A stretch of DNA of 45,427 bases from Azoarcus sp. Aa7 (GCF_014822185.1 NZ_QVLR01000045.1:1-45427); one strand, 5' to 3'; positions 26,636-37,240 are shown, counted from the first letter of the stretch. A program made the numbers and translations. Notes: generated by a model from the sequence alone, not told the origin.

Positions 26636-27238
26636 TCAGGCCGTCAGCAGGGTCGGGCGGGCGAAGAAATAGCCCTGGAAGAGATCGAATCCAAGCTCGA
26701 TGCAATGGCGGGCACGCGTCAGCGTATCCACCTTTTCCGCCAGCAGCTTCGCCGGGTGCAGCTGCAAGCGGCGCACCAGCTGCTCCAGCGCTTCCGGTTC
26801 GAGCTGGAGAATGTCAATTTTCACGACATCCACGATGTCCAGCAGCGGCTCCAGCTCGCGGCTCACACCGCAGACGTCGTCGAGGGCGAGGCGGTAGCCG
26901 AGGTGCTTCAATTCGGAGCAGCGATCCACAACGGCACAGTCGATCGCGATGGTTTCGAGCAGTTCGAGCACCACGCGATCGCGCGGCAGGTTTTCGATGC
27001 GGCCGCTCATCAGCATTTCCGCGTCGACATTGACGAAGCCGGCACTGCCGCCGATCACGCTGTTCAGGCCGAGACGGCCGAAGGCATGCGCGATGACCTG
27101 CGCCGTGGCCCGCGCGTCGTCGGTAACGCGGGCTTCGCCCGACTCATCTTCGCGAAAGAGCAGCTCGTAGGCGGCGACCTTGCGCTGCCGGTCGAAAATC
27201 GGCTGGCGCGCGAGAAAAACGTCGTTCCTGGATTTCAT
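26636..27238 (-). CDS. Stand-alone degenerate EAL-domain protein (YuxH/CdgJ-like, no HDOD)
   Basis: A 200-residue protein. It starts FLARQPIFDRQRKVAAYELLFRE, the typical opening of EAL-HDOD proteins. The catalytic EAL is replaced by YELLFR, and the later DDFG motif appears as LALDDVCG, so c-di-GMP hydrolysis is unlikely. Family members usually run to about 400 residues with a C-terminal HDOD domain; here the protein stops after LFQGYFFARPTLL, the end of the EAL part. Good ribosome site GGAGG before the ATG suggests a real gene, perhaps a binding or adaptor protein. It converges on recQ. Confidence 0.88.
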   Translation of the reverse strand: MKSRNDVFLARQPIFDRQRKVAAYELLFREDESGEARVTDDARATAQVIAHAFGRLGLNSVIGGSAGFVNVDAEMLMSGRIENLPRDRVVLELLETIAIDCAVVDRCSELKHLGYRLALDDVCGVSRELEPLLDIVDVVKIDILQLEPEALEQLVRRLQLHPAKLLAEKVDTLTRARHCIELGFDLFQGYFFARPTLLTA

Positions 27239-27502
27239 GGTTGCCTCCTCGGCGGGCGAAATTCCTGCCCCGCAACCGTAACGAGCAATACTCGTGCCGT
27301 ACCTGTACTAACGCGCGGACCGCGCGTTCCGCCGACAGACGATGTGAATTGCCCCACGCGCCGGCGTCGATTCGGGTGATTTTCCCCACCGATAGTGGGG
27401 GACGGGTCGTCGGTGTCCACATTCCGCAACAGTGCGTTGCCAACTTGTTAACGGCCGGCTTGACCCGAATCATCCGGACGCGCGAGGTCGACTGGTAAAA
27501 TT
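27239..27502. promoter_or_regulatory. Divergent intergenic region with a 19-bp palindrome
   Basis: A 264-base gap between the EAL-only gene and the cytochrome b gene. It holds the perfect palindrome AACGCGCGG-A-CCGCGCGTT (27310-27328) and a hairpin CCCCAC-N5-GTGGGG (27384-27400). No gene and no confident promoter boxes were seen. The palindrome could be a regulator site for one or both divergent genes. Confidence 0.4.
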
Positions 27503-28243
27503 ATGTTTCAGAACCGGTTTTCGACCCCGGCCGCCACCGGCGGCGACACACGACACGAACAAGACATGAACGACCCGCACGCAGCGACCCTGCAGGCAAG
27601 CACGATTTCCGCACAGACCCGGATCAAGGTCTGGGACATTCTCGTCCGGATCTTCCACTGGACCCTGGTGGTGTCCTTCACGACGGGCTACCTGATCACC
27701 GACAAGTTCCCGCTGCACGCCTACGCCGGATACACGATCTTCACGCTGATCGTGATCCGCATCGTGTGGGGATTCGTCGGCACGCAATACGCCCGCTTCT
27801 CGGCCTTCACCTACAGCGTCAACGAGACCGTGCAGTACTTGCTGTCGGCGCTGCGCATGGGCAAGGCACGCGAATATCTCAGCCACAACCCCATGGGCGC
27901 GCTCATGGTGTACCTGCTGCTGACGATGCTGCTATGCAACACCGTGATCGGCACGATGCTGTACGCCGCACAGCAACTCGAAGGTCCGCTGGCCGAGATC
28001 GTGCCGACGATGTGGGACGAGAACCTCGAGGTGATCCACAAGTTCATGGCGAAGGCCTTGCTGACGCTGGCGTGCTTCCACCTCGGCGGGGTGCTGTGGG
28101 CGACCTGGTGGCACCGGCAGAACTACGTGCTCGCGATGTTCACCGGCTACAAGTCGGCCTTCACGCGGCGCGACCACCGCGAAGGGTCGGGCGAGGCGTG
28201 GACACCCGAGGAACGCGCCCGCCACGTCAAGCAGCAGCGCTGA
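27503..28243 (+). CDS. Cytochrome b561-type membrane protein
   Basis: A 246-residue (or 225-residue) inner-membrane b-type cytochrome of the bacterial Ni/Fe-hydrogenase/cytochrome b561 family. The core starts at KVWDILVRIFHWTLVVSF, where His is a typical heme ligand. Four hydrophobic helices follow with further His in FPLHAYAGY, EVIHKFMAKALLTLACFHLGG. It likely moves electrons between quinones and a periplasmic partner, but no c-type cytochrome gene is adjacent. Start is uncertain: ATG 27503 has GAGGT at a long 14-base spacing, ATG 27566 has no clear site. Confidence 0.85.
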   Translation: MFQNRFSTPAATGGDTRHEQDMNDPHAATLQASTISAQTRIKVWDILVRIFHWTLVVSFTTGYLITDKFPLHAYAGYTIFTLIVIRIVWGFVGTQYARFSAFTYSVNETVQYLLSALRMGKAREYLSHNPMGALMVYLLLTMLLCNTVIGTMLYAAQQLEGPLAEIVPTMWDENLEVIHKFMAKALLTLACFHLGGVLWATWWHRQNYVLAMFTGYKSAFTRRDHREGSGEAWTPEERARHVKQQR

Positions 28244-28288
28244 GCTTCACCGCCGCCGACGCGGGCGCAGACGCCCGCAGCAAGCTCA
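28241..28288. terminator. Nested hairpin spanning the two convergent stop codons
   Basis: Outer arms TGAGCTT (28241-28247) and AAGCTCA (28282-28288) contain the TGA stops of both convergent genes. An inner hairpin GCGGGCG-CAGA-CGCCCGC (28261-28278) is perfect. No T-run follows on either strand, so it is a candidate bidirectional terminator or mRNA end-protecting structure rather than a classic one. Confidence 0.5.
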
Positions 28289-29146
28289 CTCGACCGGCTC
28301 CACATGCGTCGTCAGGCGCGCGCCGGCCTGCAGCTCCACCGCCCGCTCGACTTCATCGGCCAGCGCATGGGCGCGGGCGACCGACCAGTCGCCCGGCAGG
28401 CGGATGTCCACATGCGCGAAGTGCATCGCTCCGGCAACACGGGTCTTGAGGTTCGCGAAACGGCAGCCGCGGGCGGTGAATGATGCGAGCACCGCCTCGA
28501 TGCGTTCGATGTCCTCGGCGGCCAGCGCACGGTCCATCAGCCCATCGACCGAGCGCTGCATCAGCCCCCAGCCTTCGCGCAGGATGTTCAGCGCGACCGC
28601 CGCGGCGATGAGCGGGTCCAGCCACCCGAGACCGCTCGCGCTCGCGAGACCGACGCCGACCACCACGCCGGCTGTGGTCCACACGTCCGTCATCAGGTGA
28701 CGGGCGTCGGCCTCCAGCGCCAGCGACCGGTGCGCCCGCCCGACCTCGAAGAGGATGCGCGCGACGACGAAGTTGACGAGACTCGCCCCGACCGACAGCG
28801 CGGTGCCAATGCCCAGTTCGCCCAGCGGCTGCGGATGAAGCAGGCGCTCGCCGGCGACGAACAGGATGGCCAGCGCGGCGATGAAGATCATCACGCCCTC
28901 GAAGGCGGCGGAGAAGTATTCGGCCTTGCCGTGGCCGTAGGGGTGCCCGGGGTCGGCCGGCGCTCGCGCAAAGGACACCATCAGCAGCGCGAAGGACGCA
29001 CCGGCGAGGTTGACGAGGGATTCGAGGGCATCCGAGAGATAGCCGACCGAACCGGTCAGCCACCACGCGCCGGTCTTCATTCCTATGGTCGTGAGCGCGG
29101 CAGCCACGGAGAGCAGCAGTGCCTGTTGGGGAGTGAGCGTGCGCAT
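28286..29146 (-). CDS. Cation diffusion facilitator (FieF-like metal efflux)
   Basis: A 286-residue antiporter that exports divalent metal. Six hydrophobic helices, cytosolic motif HPYGHGKAEYFSA (residues 68-80) and a C-terminal metallochaperone-like domain (MHFAHVDIRLPGDWSV). Transport-site residues aligned by eye to FieF are E42-x3-N46 in helix 2 and H150-x3-D154 in helix 5; FieF has D-x3-D in helix 2, so metal preference may differ. The ATG at 29146 is chosen because the upstream extension is not hydrophobic. Confidence 0.92.
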   Translation of the reverse strand: MRTLTPQQALLLSVAAALTTIGMKTGAWWLTGSVGYLSDALESLVNLAGASFALLMVSFARAPADPGHPYGHGKAEYFSAAFEGVMIFIAALAILFVAGERLLHPQPLGELGIGTALSVGASLVNFVVARILFEVGRAHRSLALEADARHLMTDVWTTAGVVVGVGLASASGLGWLDPLIAAAVALNILREGWGLMQRSVDGLMDRALAAEDIERIEAVLASFTARGCRFANLKTRVAGAMHFAHVDIRLPGDWSVARAHALADEVERAVELQAGARLTTHVEPVE

Positions 29147-29252
29147 GATGTCGAAAATGATGCAATGCGCAATATGGTAAACCACGGGCAGCGGCCACGT
29201 CCGGCGGGCTGGCGGACCTCGCATCGAAGTTCCTGCGCGGCTGAATGCGGCC

Positions 29253-29305
29253 CCCGTCGCCGGCGTAGCGCTCCTCCACCGGAGGAGTCGCTACCCGGCG
29301 ACGGG
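29253..29305 (-). terminator. Long near-perfect hairpin behind the amino-acid dehydrogenase gene
   Basis: Arms 29253-29277 and 29281-29305 pair over about 24 bp with one single-base bulge on each side and a 3-nt loop. It lies 11 bases behind the dehydrogenase stop on the minus strand. There is no T-run. The length is unusual for a terminator; it could also be a palindromic repeat element or a small inverted-repeat insertion. Confidence 0.55.
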
Positions 29306-29316
29306 TGAGCGACGAC

Positions 29317-30369
<1,053 letters not shown>

Positions 30370-30410
30370 GATGTCTCCTTCATTGGTCTGGAAAGGGTGC
30401 AACGCGCCCT

Positions 30411-30435
30411 CCGCCACGGCTCGTGGCCGTGACGG
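30411..30435 (-). other. Hairpin between the ferredoxin oxidoreductase and dehydrogenase genes
   Basis: CCGCCACGGC and GCCGTGACGG pair over 10 bp with one G-U and a 5-nt loop, 28 bases behind the oxidoreductase stop. No T-run follows, so partial read-through into the dehydrogenase gene is plausible. Confidence 0.4.
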
Positions 30436-30463
30436 AAGGTTTGCTGCGAGGGGGGAACGGGAA

Positions 30464-33400
30464 TTAGCCGGGGATGACGGCGATGGTCTTGCGGGCCTTG
30501 GCGCCGTTGCCGTCCGCCGGGCGCTCCTTGCGGCGGAATGCCGCAAGCAGTTCACCTTCGCGCATCCGCGCGTTGCGCAGGTAGCGCTCGCGGATGTGGC
30601 CGAAGCCGCGGATCTGCTCGGGCAGGTTCGCGAGTTCGACGGCGGTCTCGAAGTTCGCCTTCTCGAGTCCGGTGAGGATTTCTTCGACCACGCGCTCGTA
30701 GTCGGCGATCAGCTGACGGTCGAGCTTGCGGTCGTGCGTGCGGGCAAAGGGGTCGAGCGTGCTGCCGCGCAGGCCCTTCATCTTCGCGAGCATGCGCATC
30801 GCCTTGAGCATCCACGGGCCGTATTTCTTCTTCTGCAGCTGGCCGGTCTGCGGATCCTTGTCGGCGAAGGCCGGCGGCGCGAGGTGGAAGACGAGCTTGT
30901 AGTCGCCTTCGAACTGCTCCTCGACGCGCTTCAGGAAGTCGCTGTCGGTATAGAGACGCGCCACTTCGTACTCGTCCTTGTAGGCGAGCAGCTTGTGGTA
31001 GCCGCGCGCGACGGCCTCGGTCAGGAGCGTCATGCCGGGCCGGACCTTGGCTTCGGCGGCACGCACGCGCTCGACCAGCTTCGCGTAGCGTTCGGCGTAG
31101 GCGGCGTCCTGGTAGTCGGTGAGGAACGCCTTGCGACGGGCGATCACTTCATCGAGCGAGGCCGACAGCGTGTGATGCTCCGGCGTGCCGTGCTGCGGCT
31201 TGGCCGCCTTGGCGACCGCGTCCGGATCGACCGCGGCGCGGCGGCCCCACTGGAAGGCGGCCTTGTTGGCCTCGATCGCGGCGCCGTTGAGCTCGATCGC
31301 ACGCATGATCGCGTCGCGCGTCAGCGGCACGAGGCCGCGCTGCCAGGCGAAGCCGAGCATGAAGAGGTTGGTCGCGATCGAGTCGCCGAGGATCGCGGTC
31401 GCCAGACGCGAGGCTTCGAGGAACTCGACATTCTGGCTGCCGACCGCGTCGACGATCTGGGACTCCATCGAGCCGGCCGGGAACTGCGGGTCCGGGTGCT
31501 TGACCACGTTGCCGGTGCGCGCCTGGGCGGCGAAGCCGCGGACGAATTCGCTGGTGTTGGTCTGGTCGCGGTTGATGACGACGCGGGTGTGGCTGGTGCG
31601 CATCTTCGCGAGCGATTCGTCGCTCGCCGACACGACGAGGTCGCAGCCGATGACGACGTTCGCTTCACCGGCGGCGACGCGGGCGGCGAAGATGTCCTCG
31701 GGCCGGTTGGCGATTTTGACGTGCGACCACACCGCGCCACCCTTCTGCGCGAGGCCGGCCATGTCGAGGATCGACACGCCCTTGCCTTCGAGGTGCGCGG
31801 CCATGCCGAGCAGCGCGCCGATCGTGACGACGCCGGTGCCGCCGACGCCGGTGATCAGGATGCCCCAAGGTGCATTGGTCGAGGGCAAGGTGGGTTCGGG
31901 CAGCGACGCGAACACGTCGGCCACCGCCGTCGCGGCCTTGCCCTTCCTGAGCTTGCCGCCTTCGATCGTGACGAAGCTCGGGCAGAAGCCCTTCACGCAG
32001 GAGAAGTCCTTGTTGCATGAGGACTGGTCGATGGTGCGCTTGCGGCCGAACTCGGTCTCCACCGCCGCCACCGACATGCAGTTGGACTTCTCGCTGCAGT
32101 CGCCGCAGCCTTCGCAGACGAGGTCGTTGATGACGACGCGCATCGCCGGATCCGGGAACTTGCCGCGCTTCCTGCGGCGGCGCTTCTCGGCCGCGCAGGT
32201 CTGGTCGTAGATGATCGCGGTGATGCCCGGCACTTCGCGCAGCTCGCGCTGCACGGCGTCGAGCTCGTCGCGGTGGCGGATCGGCACGCCGTGCGGCAGG
32301 TCGGCCGGGCCGTAGGCGCGCGGCCCGTCATTGACTACGATGATGTTGCCGATGCCTTCGGCGGCGAGCTGGCGCGCGATGATCGGCACCGACAGCGTGC
32401 CGTCGTGCGGCTGGCCGCCGGTCATCGCGACGGCGTCGTTGTAGAGGATCTTGTAGGTGATGTTCACCTTAGCCGCGACCGCCGCGCGGATCGCGAGGAT
32501 ACCGGAGTGCATGTAGGTGCCGTCGCCGAGGTTCGCGAACACGTGCGGCGTCTTCGTGAAGGGCGCCTGGCCGACCCAGGGCACGCCTTCGCCGCCCATC
32601 TGGCAGAAGGTCTGCGTCGTCTCCGGCGACAGCCAGGTGGCCATGTAGTGGCAGCCGATACCGGCGATGGCGCGCGAGCCTTCCGGGACCTTGGTCGAGG
32701 TGTTGTGCGGGCAGCCCGAACAGTAGTGCGGCACACGCTGGATCGACAGGCGGGGCTTCGCGAGCGCGGCTTCCTTGGCGTCGAAGAACGCGAGCCGCGC
32801 CTTGATGCGGTCGGACGTGTAGAAGCGGGCGATACGCGCGGCGATCACGCGGGCGATCATCGCCGGGGTCAGGTCGCCGGCCGCGGGCAGCATCCAGTCG
32901 CTGTGCGGCAGGGCCCATTCGCCCTTCTCGTCGAACTTGCCGATGACGCGCGGACGCACGTCCTCCTTCCAGTTGTAGAGTTCTTCCTTCAGCTGGTACT
33001 CGAGGAACTGGCGCTTCTCCTCGATCACGAGGATCTCGTCGAGGCCGTCGGCGAACTCGCGCACGCCTTCGGCTTCCAGCGGCCACACCATGCCGACCTT
33101 GTACAGGCGGATGCCGATCTCGGCGGCGGTCGCCTCGTCGATACCGAGGTCCTCGAAGGCCTGGCGCACGTCGAGGTAGCTCTTGCCGGCGGTGATGATG
33201 CCGAGCTTGGCGTTCGGGCTGTCGATCACCGTCTGGTTGAGCTTGTTGGCGCGGCAGTAGGCGAGCGCGGCGTACAGCTTGTGGTGCATCAGGCGCTTTT
33301 CCTGCACCAGCGGGGGATCGGGCCAGCGCAGGTTGAGGCCGTCGGCGGGGATCGGGAAGTCCGTCGGGATCACCGTCTCGACCGCAAAGGGGTCGATGTT

Positions 33401-34057
33401 CACCGAGGCGGACGTCTCGACGGTGTCGGTCAGCGCCTTGAACGCGACCCAGCAGCCCGAGTAGCGCGACAGCGCGAAGCCATGCAGGCCGTATTCGAGG
33501 TAGTCCTGGATGCCCGCGGGGGCGAGCACCGGCATCATCATCGCCTTGAAGACATGCTCGGTCTGGTGCGGCAGCGTCGAGGACTTGGCGCCATGGTCGT
33601 CGCCGGCGATCACCAGCACGCCGCCGTGCTTCGAGGTGCCGGCGGCGTTGGCGTGACGGAACACGTCGCCGGTGCGGTCGACGCCCGGGCCCTTGCCGTA
33701 CCAGATCGAGAACACGCCGTCGTACAGCGCGTTCGGATCGAGGTTAACCTGCTGCGTGCCCCACACGGCGGTCGCCGCGAGGTCTTCGTTGAGGCCGGGC
33801 TGGAAGCGGATGTGATGCGGTTCGAGGTACTTCTTCGCCTTCCAGAACTCTTGGTCGACGTTGCCGAGCGGCGAACCGCGATAACCGGTGACGAAGCCGG
33901 CGGTGTTGAGCCCCGCGGCCTGGTCGCGCAGCCGCTGCATGATCGGCAGACGCACCAGCGCCTGGATGCCGGTCATGTAGGCGCGGCCGGAAGTGAGCGT
34001 GTACTTGTCGTCGAGGGCGACGGAGGTGGAAGCCTGCGGGGAAAGGGTATTCGACAT
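30464..34057 (-). CDS. Indolepyruvate/2-oxoacid ferredoxin oxidoreductase, fused large form
   Basis: A 1197-residue cytosolic enzyme that oxidatively decarboxylates aromatic or branched 2-oxo acids to acyl-CoA with ferredoxin as acceptor. The N-terminal domain has [15 protein letters not shown]. The cysteine motif HYCSGCPHN lies at about 440-450 and the thiamine diphosphate motif GDGTYMHSG at about 507. An iron-sulphur region starts near 645 (CEGCGDC, then NCMSV and [12 protein letters not shown]). The gamma domain begins [15 protein letters not shown] near 735 and a C-terminal extension follows. The single-chain form (about 1150-1200 aa) is usual in betaproteobacteria and linked to phenylalanine and related catabolism. 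ATG at 34057. Confidence 0.95.
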   Translation of the reverse strand: MSNTLSPQASTSVALDDKYTLTSGRAYMTGIQALVRLPIMQRLRDQAAGLNTAGFVTGYRGSPLGNVDQEFWKAKKYLEPHHIRFQPGLNEDLAATAVWGTQQVNLDPNALYDGVFSIWYGKGPGVDRTGDVFRHANAAGTSKHGGVLVIAGDDHGAKSSTLPHQTEHVFKAMMMPVLAPAGIQDYLEYGLHGFALSRYSGCWVAFKALTDTVETSASVNIDPFAVETVIPTDFPIPADGLNLRWPDPPLVQEKRLMHHKLYAALAYCRANKLNQTVIDSPNAKLGIITAGKSYLDVRQAFEDLGIDEATAAEIGIRLYKVGMVWPLEAEGVREFADGLDEILVIEEKRQFLEYQLKEELYNWKEDVRPRVIGKFDEKGEWALPHSDWMLPAAGDLTPAMIARVIAARIARFYTSDRIKARLAFFDAKEAALAKPRLSIQRVPHYCSGCPHNTSTKVPEGSRAIAGIGCHYMATWLSPETTQTFCQMGGEGVPWVGQAPFTKTPHVFANLGDGTYMHSGILAIRAAVAAKVNITYKILYNDAVAMTGGQPHDGTLSVPIIARQLAAEGIGNIIVVNDGPRAYGPADLPHGVPIRHRDELDAVQRELREVPGITAIIYDQTCAAEKRRRRKRGKFPDPAMRVVINDLVCEGCGDCSEKSNCMSVAAVETEFGRKRTIDQSSCNKDFSCVKGFCPSFVTIEGGKLRKGKAATAVADVFASLPEPTLPSTNAPWGILITGVGGTGVVTIGALLGMAAHLEGKGVSILDMAGLAQKGGAVWSHVKIANRPEDIFAARVAAGEANVVIGCDLVVSASDESLAKMRTSHTRVVINRDQTNTSEFVRGFAAQARTGNVVKHPDPQFPAGSMESQIVDAVGSQNVEFLEASRLATAILGDSIATNLFMLGFAWQRGLVPLTRDAIMRAIELNGAAIEANKAAFQWGRRAAVDPDAVAKAAKPQHGTPEHHTLSASLDEVIARRKAFLTDYQDAAYAERYAKLVERVRAAEAKVRPGMTLLTEAVARGYHKLLAYKDEYEVARLYTDSDFLKRVEEQFEGDYKLVFHLAPPAFADKDPQTGQLQKKKYGPWMLKAMRMLAKMKGLRGSTLDPFARTHDRKLDRQLIADYERVVEEILTGLEKANFETAVELANLPEQIRGFGHIRERYLRNARMREGELLAAFRRKERPADGNGAKARKTIAVIPG

Positions 34058-34328
34058 GGCGCGTTAACCGTCGCAGCCTCTGGACGCGTGGCGCTCGTGA
34101 CGCCCCGATCCGGCCTGCCGACGTTGTCTCCTGTATGGTTGCTGTTGTGTGTGTCCGCGGCATCGAACACGAGTGAGCATCGTAAGGAGAACGTGACGGG
34201 GAGAATTTTCTTGTTGAGGCCGGAATCGCCCGTCCGCGGTAATAATTTTCCCCGCCGGGCGATTTAAGGAAATTTCATCCATATTGCCGGCATTGCACCG
34301 CAACATGAGGCACCCGAAAGGGCCAAAC
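34058..34328 (-). promoter_or_regulatory. Upstream region of the ferredoxin oxidoreductase with a spaced inverted repeat
   Basis: The gap between the Hsp70-like gene and the oxidoreductase. AATCGCCCG (34224-34232) and CGGGCGATT (34256-34264) are perfect 9-bp arms centred 32 bp apart, about three helical turns. They flank an AT-rich core (TAATAATTTT). The pair is a candidate operator about 170-200 bases upstream of the start codon. No firm promoter boxes were assigned. Confidence 0.5.
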
Positions 34329-34362
34329 CGGTTAAAAATGACCCGGCGCCGCGCAGCGCCGG
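34329..34362 (-). terminator. Rho-independent terminator of the Hsp70-like gene
   Basis: A 7-bp GC stem CCGGCGC / GCGCCGG (34343-34349 with 34356-34362), loop of 6, followed on the minus strand by TCATTTTTAA. It lies 16 bases behind the stop codon. Confidence 0.78.
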
Positions 34363-34378
34363 ACCAACGCCCGACGGA

Positions 34379-35650
34379 TCAGCCGTAACGGCGCGCAGCC
34401 TCTACCGCGAGGCCGGCGCCGATGCTGCCATACAGATCGCCTTCCACGCTGCGCGCGGCCGGCAGTTCAGCCGCGATGCGGGCGCGCAACTGCGGCACGG
34501 CGCTCGCGCCGCCGGTGAAATAGATCGTGTCGACCTGGTCGCGACGCAGACCGGCATCGTTCAACAGCCCGCTCACGCAAGCCGCGACGCGATCGACCAG
34601 CGTTTCCGTCGCCGCGGTAAATTCCGCCCCGGTGATCGTATGGCCGAGCCCGGCCTCGAGACGGTCCAGATTGAGTGCTGCGGTCGGCGCGGCGGACAGA
34701 TCGATCTTCGCCTGTTCGACCTGCAATGCCAGCCAGTGACCTTCGCGCGCGCTGATGAGTTTGGCGAGGCGATCGAGTTCGGTCCGCGCGCTCGCGTCGC
34801 GGTAGATGTTCTGCAGGTCGGCCCAAGCCTGACGCGTGTAGGCAAAATTGATCGTATGCCAAGTCGCGAGTTGGAAAAAAATGCTCGACGGCAGTTCCGC
34901 GCCGCTCTTCATCCGGCTGCGATAGCCGAGGAGCGGCATCACGCATTCGAGACTCAGCGCGCGATCGAAGTCGGTGCCTCCTATATGCACGCCGGCGTTG
35001 CCGAGCAGGTCCTCGCGGCGGTCGTGGCTCTCGTCGGAGCGGCGCGCACGTTCCGGTGACAGGCGCAGGAGCGAGAAGTCCGCCGTGCCGCCGCCGATGT
35101 CGGCGATCAGCACGAGTTCCTCGCGCGCGAGCGACAGCTCGTAATGCAGCGCTGCGCCGATCGGTTCGAACTGGAAGCTGACGTCGCGAAAACCGACCTG
35201 TGCGGCAATCTCCGCCAGCGTCTGCTGCGCCTTGCGGTCGGCCGCCTCGTCGTCATCGACGAAGCGCACGGGCCGACCGAACACCGCCCGATCGAAGGAG
35301 CGTCCCGCCTGCGCTTCGGCGCGCGTCTTCAACTCGCCGATGAAGCTCGCGAGCAGGTCGCGGAAACCCAGCGCACGACCATGCACTTCGGTCTGGCCGT
35401 CGATCAGGCTGCTGCCGAGCAGGCTCTTCAGCGCCCGCATCAGGCGGCCTTCATAGCCATCCAGGTATTCCGCGAGCGCGGCACGGCCGAAGCAGGTCGT
35501 TTCCTCGTCGGCATTGAAGAACACCGCGGAGGGCAGCGTGGGCTTACCGTCCTCCAACGCGAGAAGCGTCGGCGCCCCGGGACGCAGCCAACCGACCGTG
35601 GAGTTGGAGGTGCCGAAGTCGATGCCGCAGGCGCGGGCTGGCTGGTCCAT
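34379..35650 (-). CDS. Hsp70-family (YegD-like) putative chaperone
   Basis: A 423-residue protein with only the actin-like ATPase domain of Hsp70. Phosphate-1 motif CGIDFGTSNSTVGW (residues 9-22), phosphate-2 ADIGGGTADFSLL (near 193) and adenosine motif TIYFTGGASAVPQLRARI near 385. There is no substrate-binding domain, so it resembles E. coli YegD rather than DnaK. Client and role are unknown. The ATG at 35650 sits just before the DFGTSNS start; the longer frame to 35716 is unlikely. It is flanked by its own terminator and lies between two amino-acid catabolism units. Confidence 0.92.
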   Translation of the reverse strand: MDQPARACGIDFGTSNSTVGWLRPGAPTLLALEDGKPTLPSAVFFNADEETTCFGRAALAEYLDGYEGRLMRALKSLLGSSLIDGQTEVHGRALGFRDLLASFIGELKTRAEAQAGRSFDRAVFGRPVRFVDDDEAADRKAQQTLAEIAAQVGFRDVSFQFEPIGAALHYELSLAREELVLIADIGGGTADFSLLRLSPERARRSDESHDRREDLLGNAGVHIGGTDFDRALSLECVMPLLGYRSRMKSGAELPSSIFFQLATWHTINFAYTRQAWADLQNIYRDASARTELDRLAKLISAREGHWLALQVEQAKIDLSAAPTAALNLDRLEAGLGHTITGAEFTAATETLVDRVAACVSGLLNDAGLRRDQVDTIYFTGGASAVPQLRARIAAELPAARSVEGDLYGSIGAGLAVEAARRYG

Positions 35651-36036
35651 GAAGTGTGCGTCAGGGGATGGGGCTGGAGATGCTACCGGAGCGCAGCCGA
35701 CGGAACCAGCGGGCAATGGAAAAGTCTGCGCCGGGAGGCCGGTTGTTGCACCGCGCCAGAGCCTTCCGGCACGAATCCCACGGCAAACACCCGAACCCCG
35801 GAAAAATTTTCCTCATGGTGTACGGAAAACCCGCAAAAGCCGCAAAACAATTCCGCACTGCGATCCGTACCATTCATCACCTCGCAACCGCCCCCACGAG
35901 CGGCTGCAGAAAAAAATACAAGCAGGAGACAAACCATCGTGGATTGACCGGTTGCCGCGCGAGCGGCCGGTATCCGACTGTCTCCGTCATGCTTGTGCAG
36001 CAGTACCCGCGCACCGCCCACAAGGAGGAGACATCC
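35651..36036. promoter_or_regulatory. Divergent intergenic region upstream of the liv operon
   Basis: A 386-base gap between the Hsp70-like gene and livK. It should hold both promoters. A 13-bp palindrome GGAAAAATTTTCC lies at 35800-35812. A second AGGAGA-like site near 35923 is followed only by a very short frame. The livK ribosome site AAGGAGGAG is at 36022-36030. No convincing gene or -35/-10 pair was found. Confidence 0.4.
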
Positions 36037-37170
36037 ATGCAATTGAACAAACTGATTTTCGCCCTCGCCACCGCCAGCCTCGCCGCCGGTGCCGTCCATG
36101 CCAAGGAAGTCGTCGTGCGCATCGGCCACGCCGGCCCGCTGACGGGCCCGGCCGCAGCCTTTGGCAAGGACGGCGAGAACGGCGCACGCCTCGCGATCGA
36201 GGACGCCAACGCGAAGGGCATCAAGATCGGCGGTGACACGGTCAAGTTCGAGCTCGTCAGCGAGGACGACCAGGCCGACCCGCGCACCGCGACCACCGTC
36301 GCGCAGCGCCTGACCGATTCCGGCGTGAAGGGCGTGGTCGGCCACGTCACCTCGGGCGCATCGATCCCCGCCTCGCGCATCTACGAGCAGGCCGGCATCC
36401 CGGTGATCACCCCGTCCTCGACCAGCCCCAAGCTGACCCAGCAGGGCTACAAGATGACCTTCCGCGTCATCGCCAACGACCTGCAGCAGGGCAACGCACT
36501 CGGCAAGTACGCGGTCGATCAGTTGAAGGCGAAGAAGATCGCCGTGATCGACGACCGCACCGCCTACGGCCAGGGCCTCGCCGACGCCTTCGCGAACTCG
36601 GTGAAGACCTCCGGCGGCCAGATCGCCGGGCGCGAATTCACCAACGACAAGGCGACCGACTTCATGGCGATCCTCACCAAGATCAAGGCCATGAACCCCG
36701 ACGCCGTGTTCTACGGCGGCATGGACGCCCAGGCCGCGCCGCTCGCGCGCCAGATGAAGCAGCTCGGCATGACGGCCAAGCTGCTGACCGGCGACGGCGG
36801 CTGCACCGGCGAGATGATCAAGATGGCCGGCGACGCGCTGTCGGCGACCACCTTCTGCACCCAGGCCGGCATCCCGCTCGACAAGATGCCCGGCGGCGCG
36901 GCCTTCCGCACCCAGTTCAAGCAGCGTTACGGCAACGACATCCACGTCTATGCCCCCTACGCCTACGACGCGATGATGTCGGTCATCGAGGCGATGAAGG
37001 TGGCCAACTCGGTCGAGCCGGCCAAGTACCAGCCCGCGCTGCGCAGCCTCGCCTACCAGGGCGTCACCGGCCCGGTCGCGTTCGACGACAAGGGCGACAT
37101 CAAGGGCGGTTCGATCACCGTCTATAACTTCGACGCCGGCAAGTGGGCGCCGCTGCAGACCATCCAGTAA
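36037..37170 (+). CDS. livK: Branched-chain amino acid ABC transporter, periplasmic binding protein
   Basis: A 377-residue periplasmic receptor. Signal peptide residues 1-23 (ending VHA/K). The mature protein starts VVVRIGHAGPLTGPAAAFGKDGENGARLAIEDAN, typical of Leu/Ile/Val-binding proteins, and continues with GVVGHVTSGASIPASRIYEQAGIPVITPSSTSP, the ligand-contacting region. Two cysteines (in GDGGCTGEM and TFCTQAG) may form the usual disulfide. The ATG at 36037 has AAGGAGGAG 6 bases upstream. First gene of livKHMGF. Confidence 0.95.
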   Translation: MQLNKLIFALATASLAAGAVHAKEVVVRIGHAGPLTGPAAAFGKDGENGARLAIEDANAKGIKIGGDTVKFELVSEDDQADPRTATTVAQRLTDSGVKGVVGHVTSGASIPASRIYEQAGIPVITPSSTSPKLTQQGYKMTFRVIANDLQQGNALGKYAVDQLKAKKIAVIDDRTAYGQGLADAFANSVKTSGGQIAGREFTNDKATDFMAILTKIKAMNPDAVFYGGMDAQAAPLARQMKQLGMTAKLLTGDGGCTGEMIKMAGDALSATTFCTQAGIPLDKMPGGAAFRTQFKQRYGNDIHVYAPYAYDAMMSVIEAMKVANSVEPAKYQPALRSLAYQGVTGPVAFDDKGDIKGGSITVYNFDAGKWAPLQTIQ

Positions 37171-37240
37171 CAGTTCTCCTCGCGCCGGCCGGCAGTTCCG
37201 CGGTCGGCGCACCTCTTCCCCAGATCACGACGCTCGCCCT

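Noticed and set aside
35768-35785. Possible sigma-54 promoter (GGCACG followed by GGC) upstream of livK
   Set aside because: The GC element is not at the required -12 spacing from the GG element.
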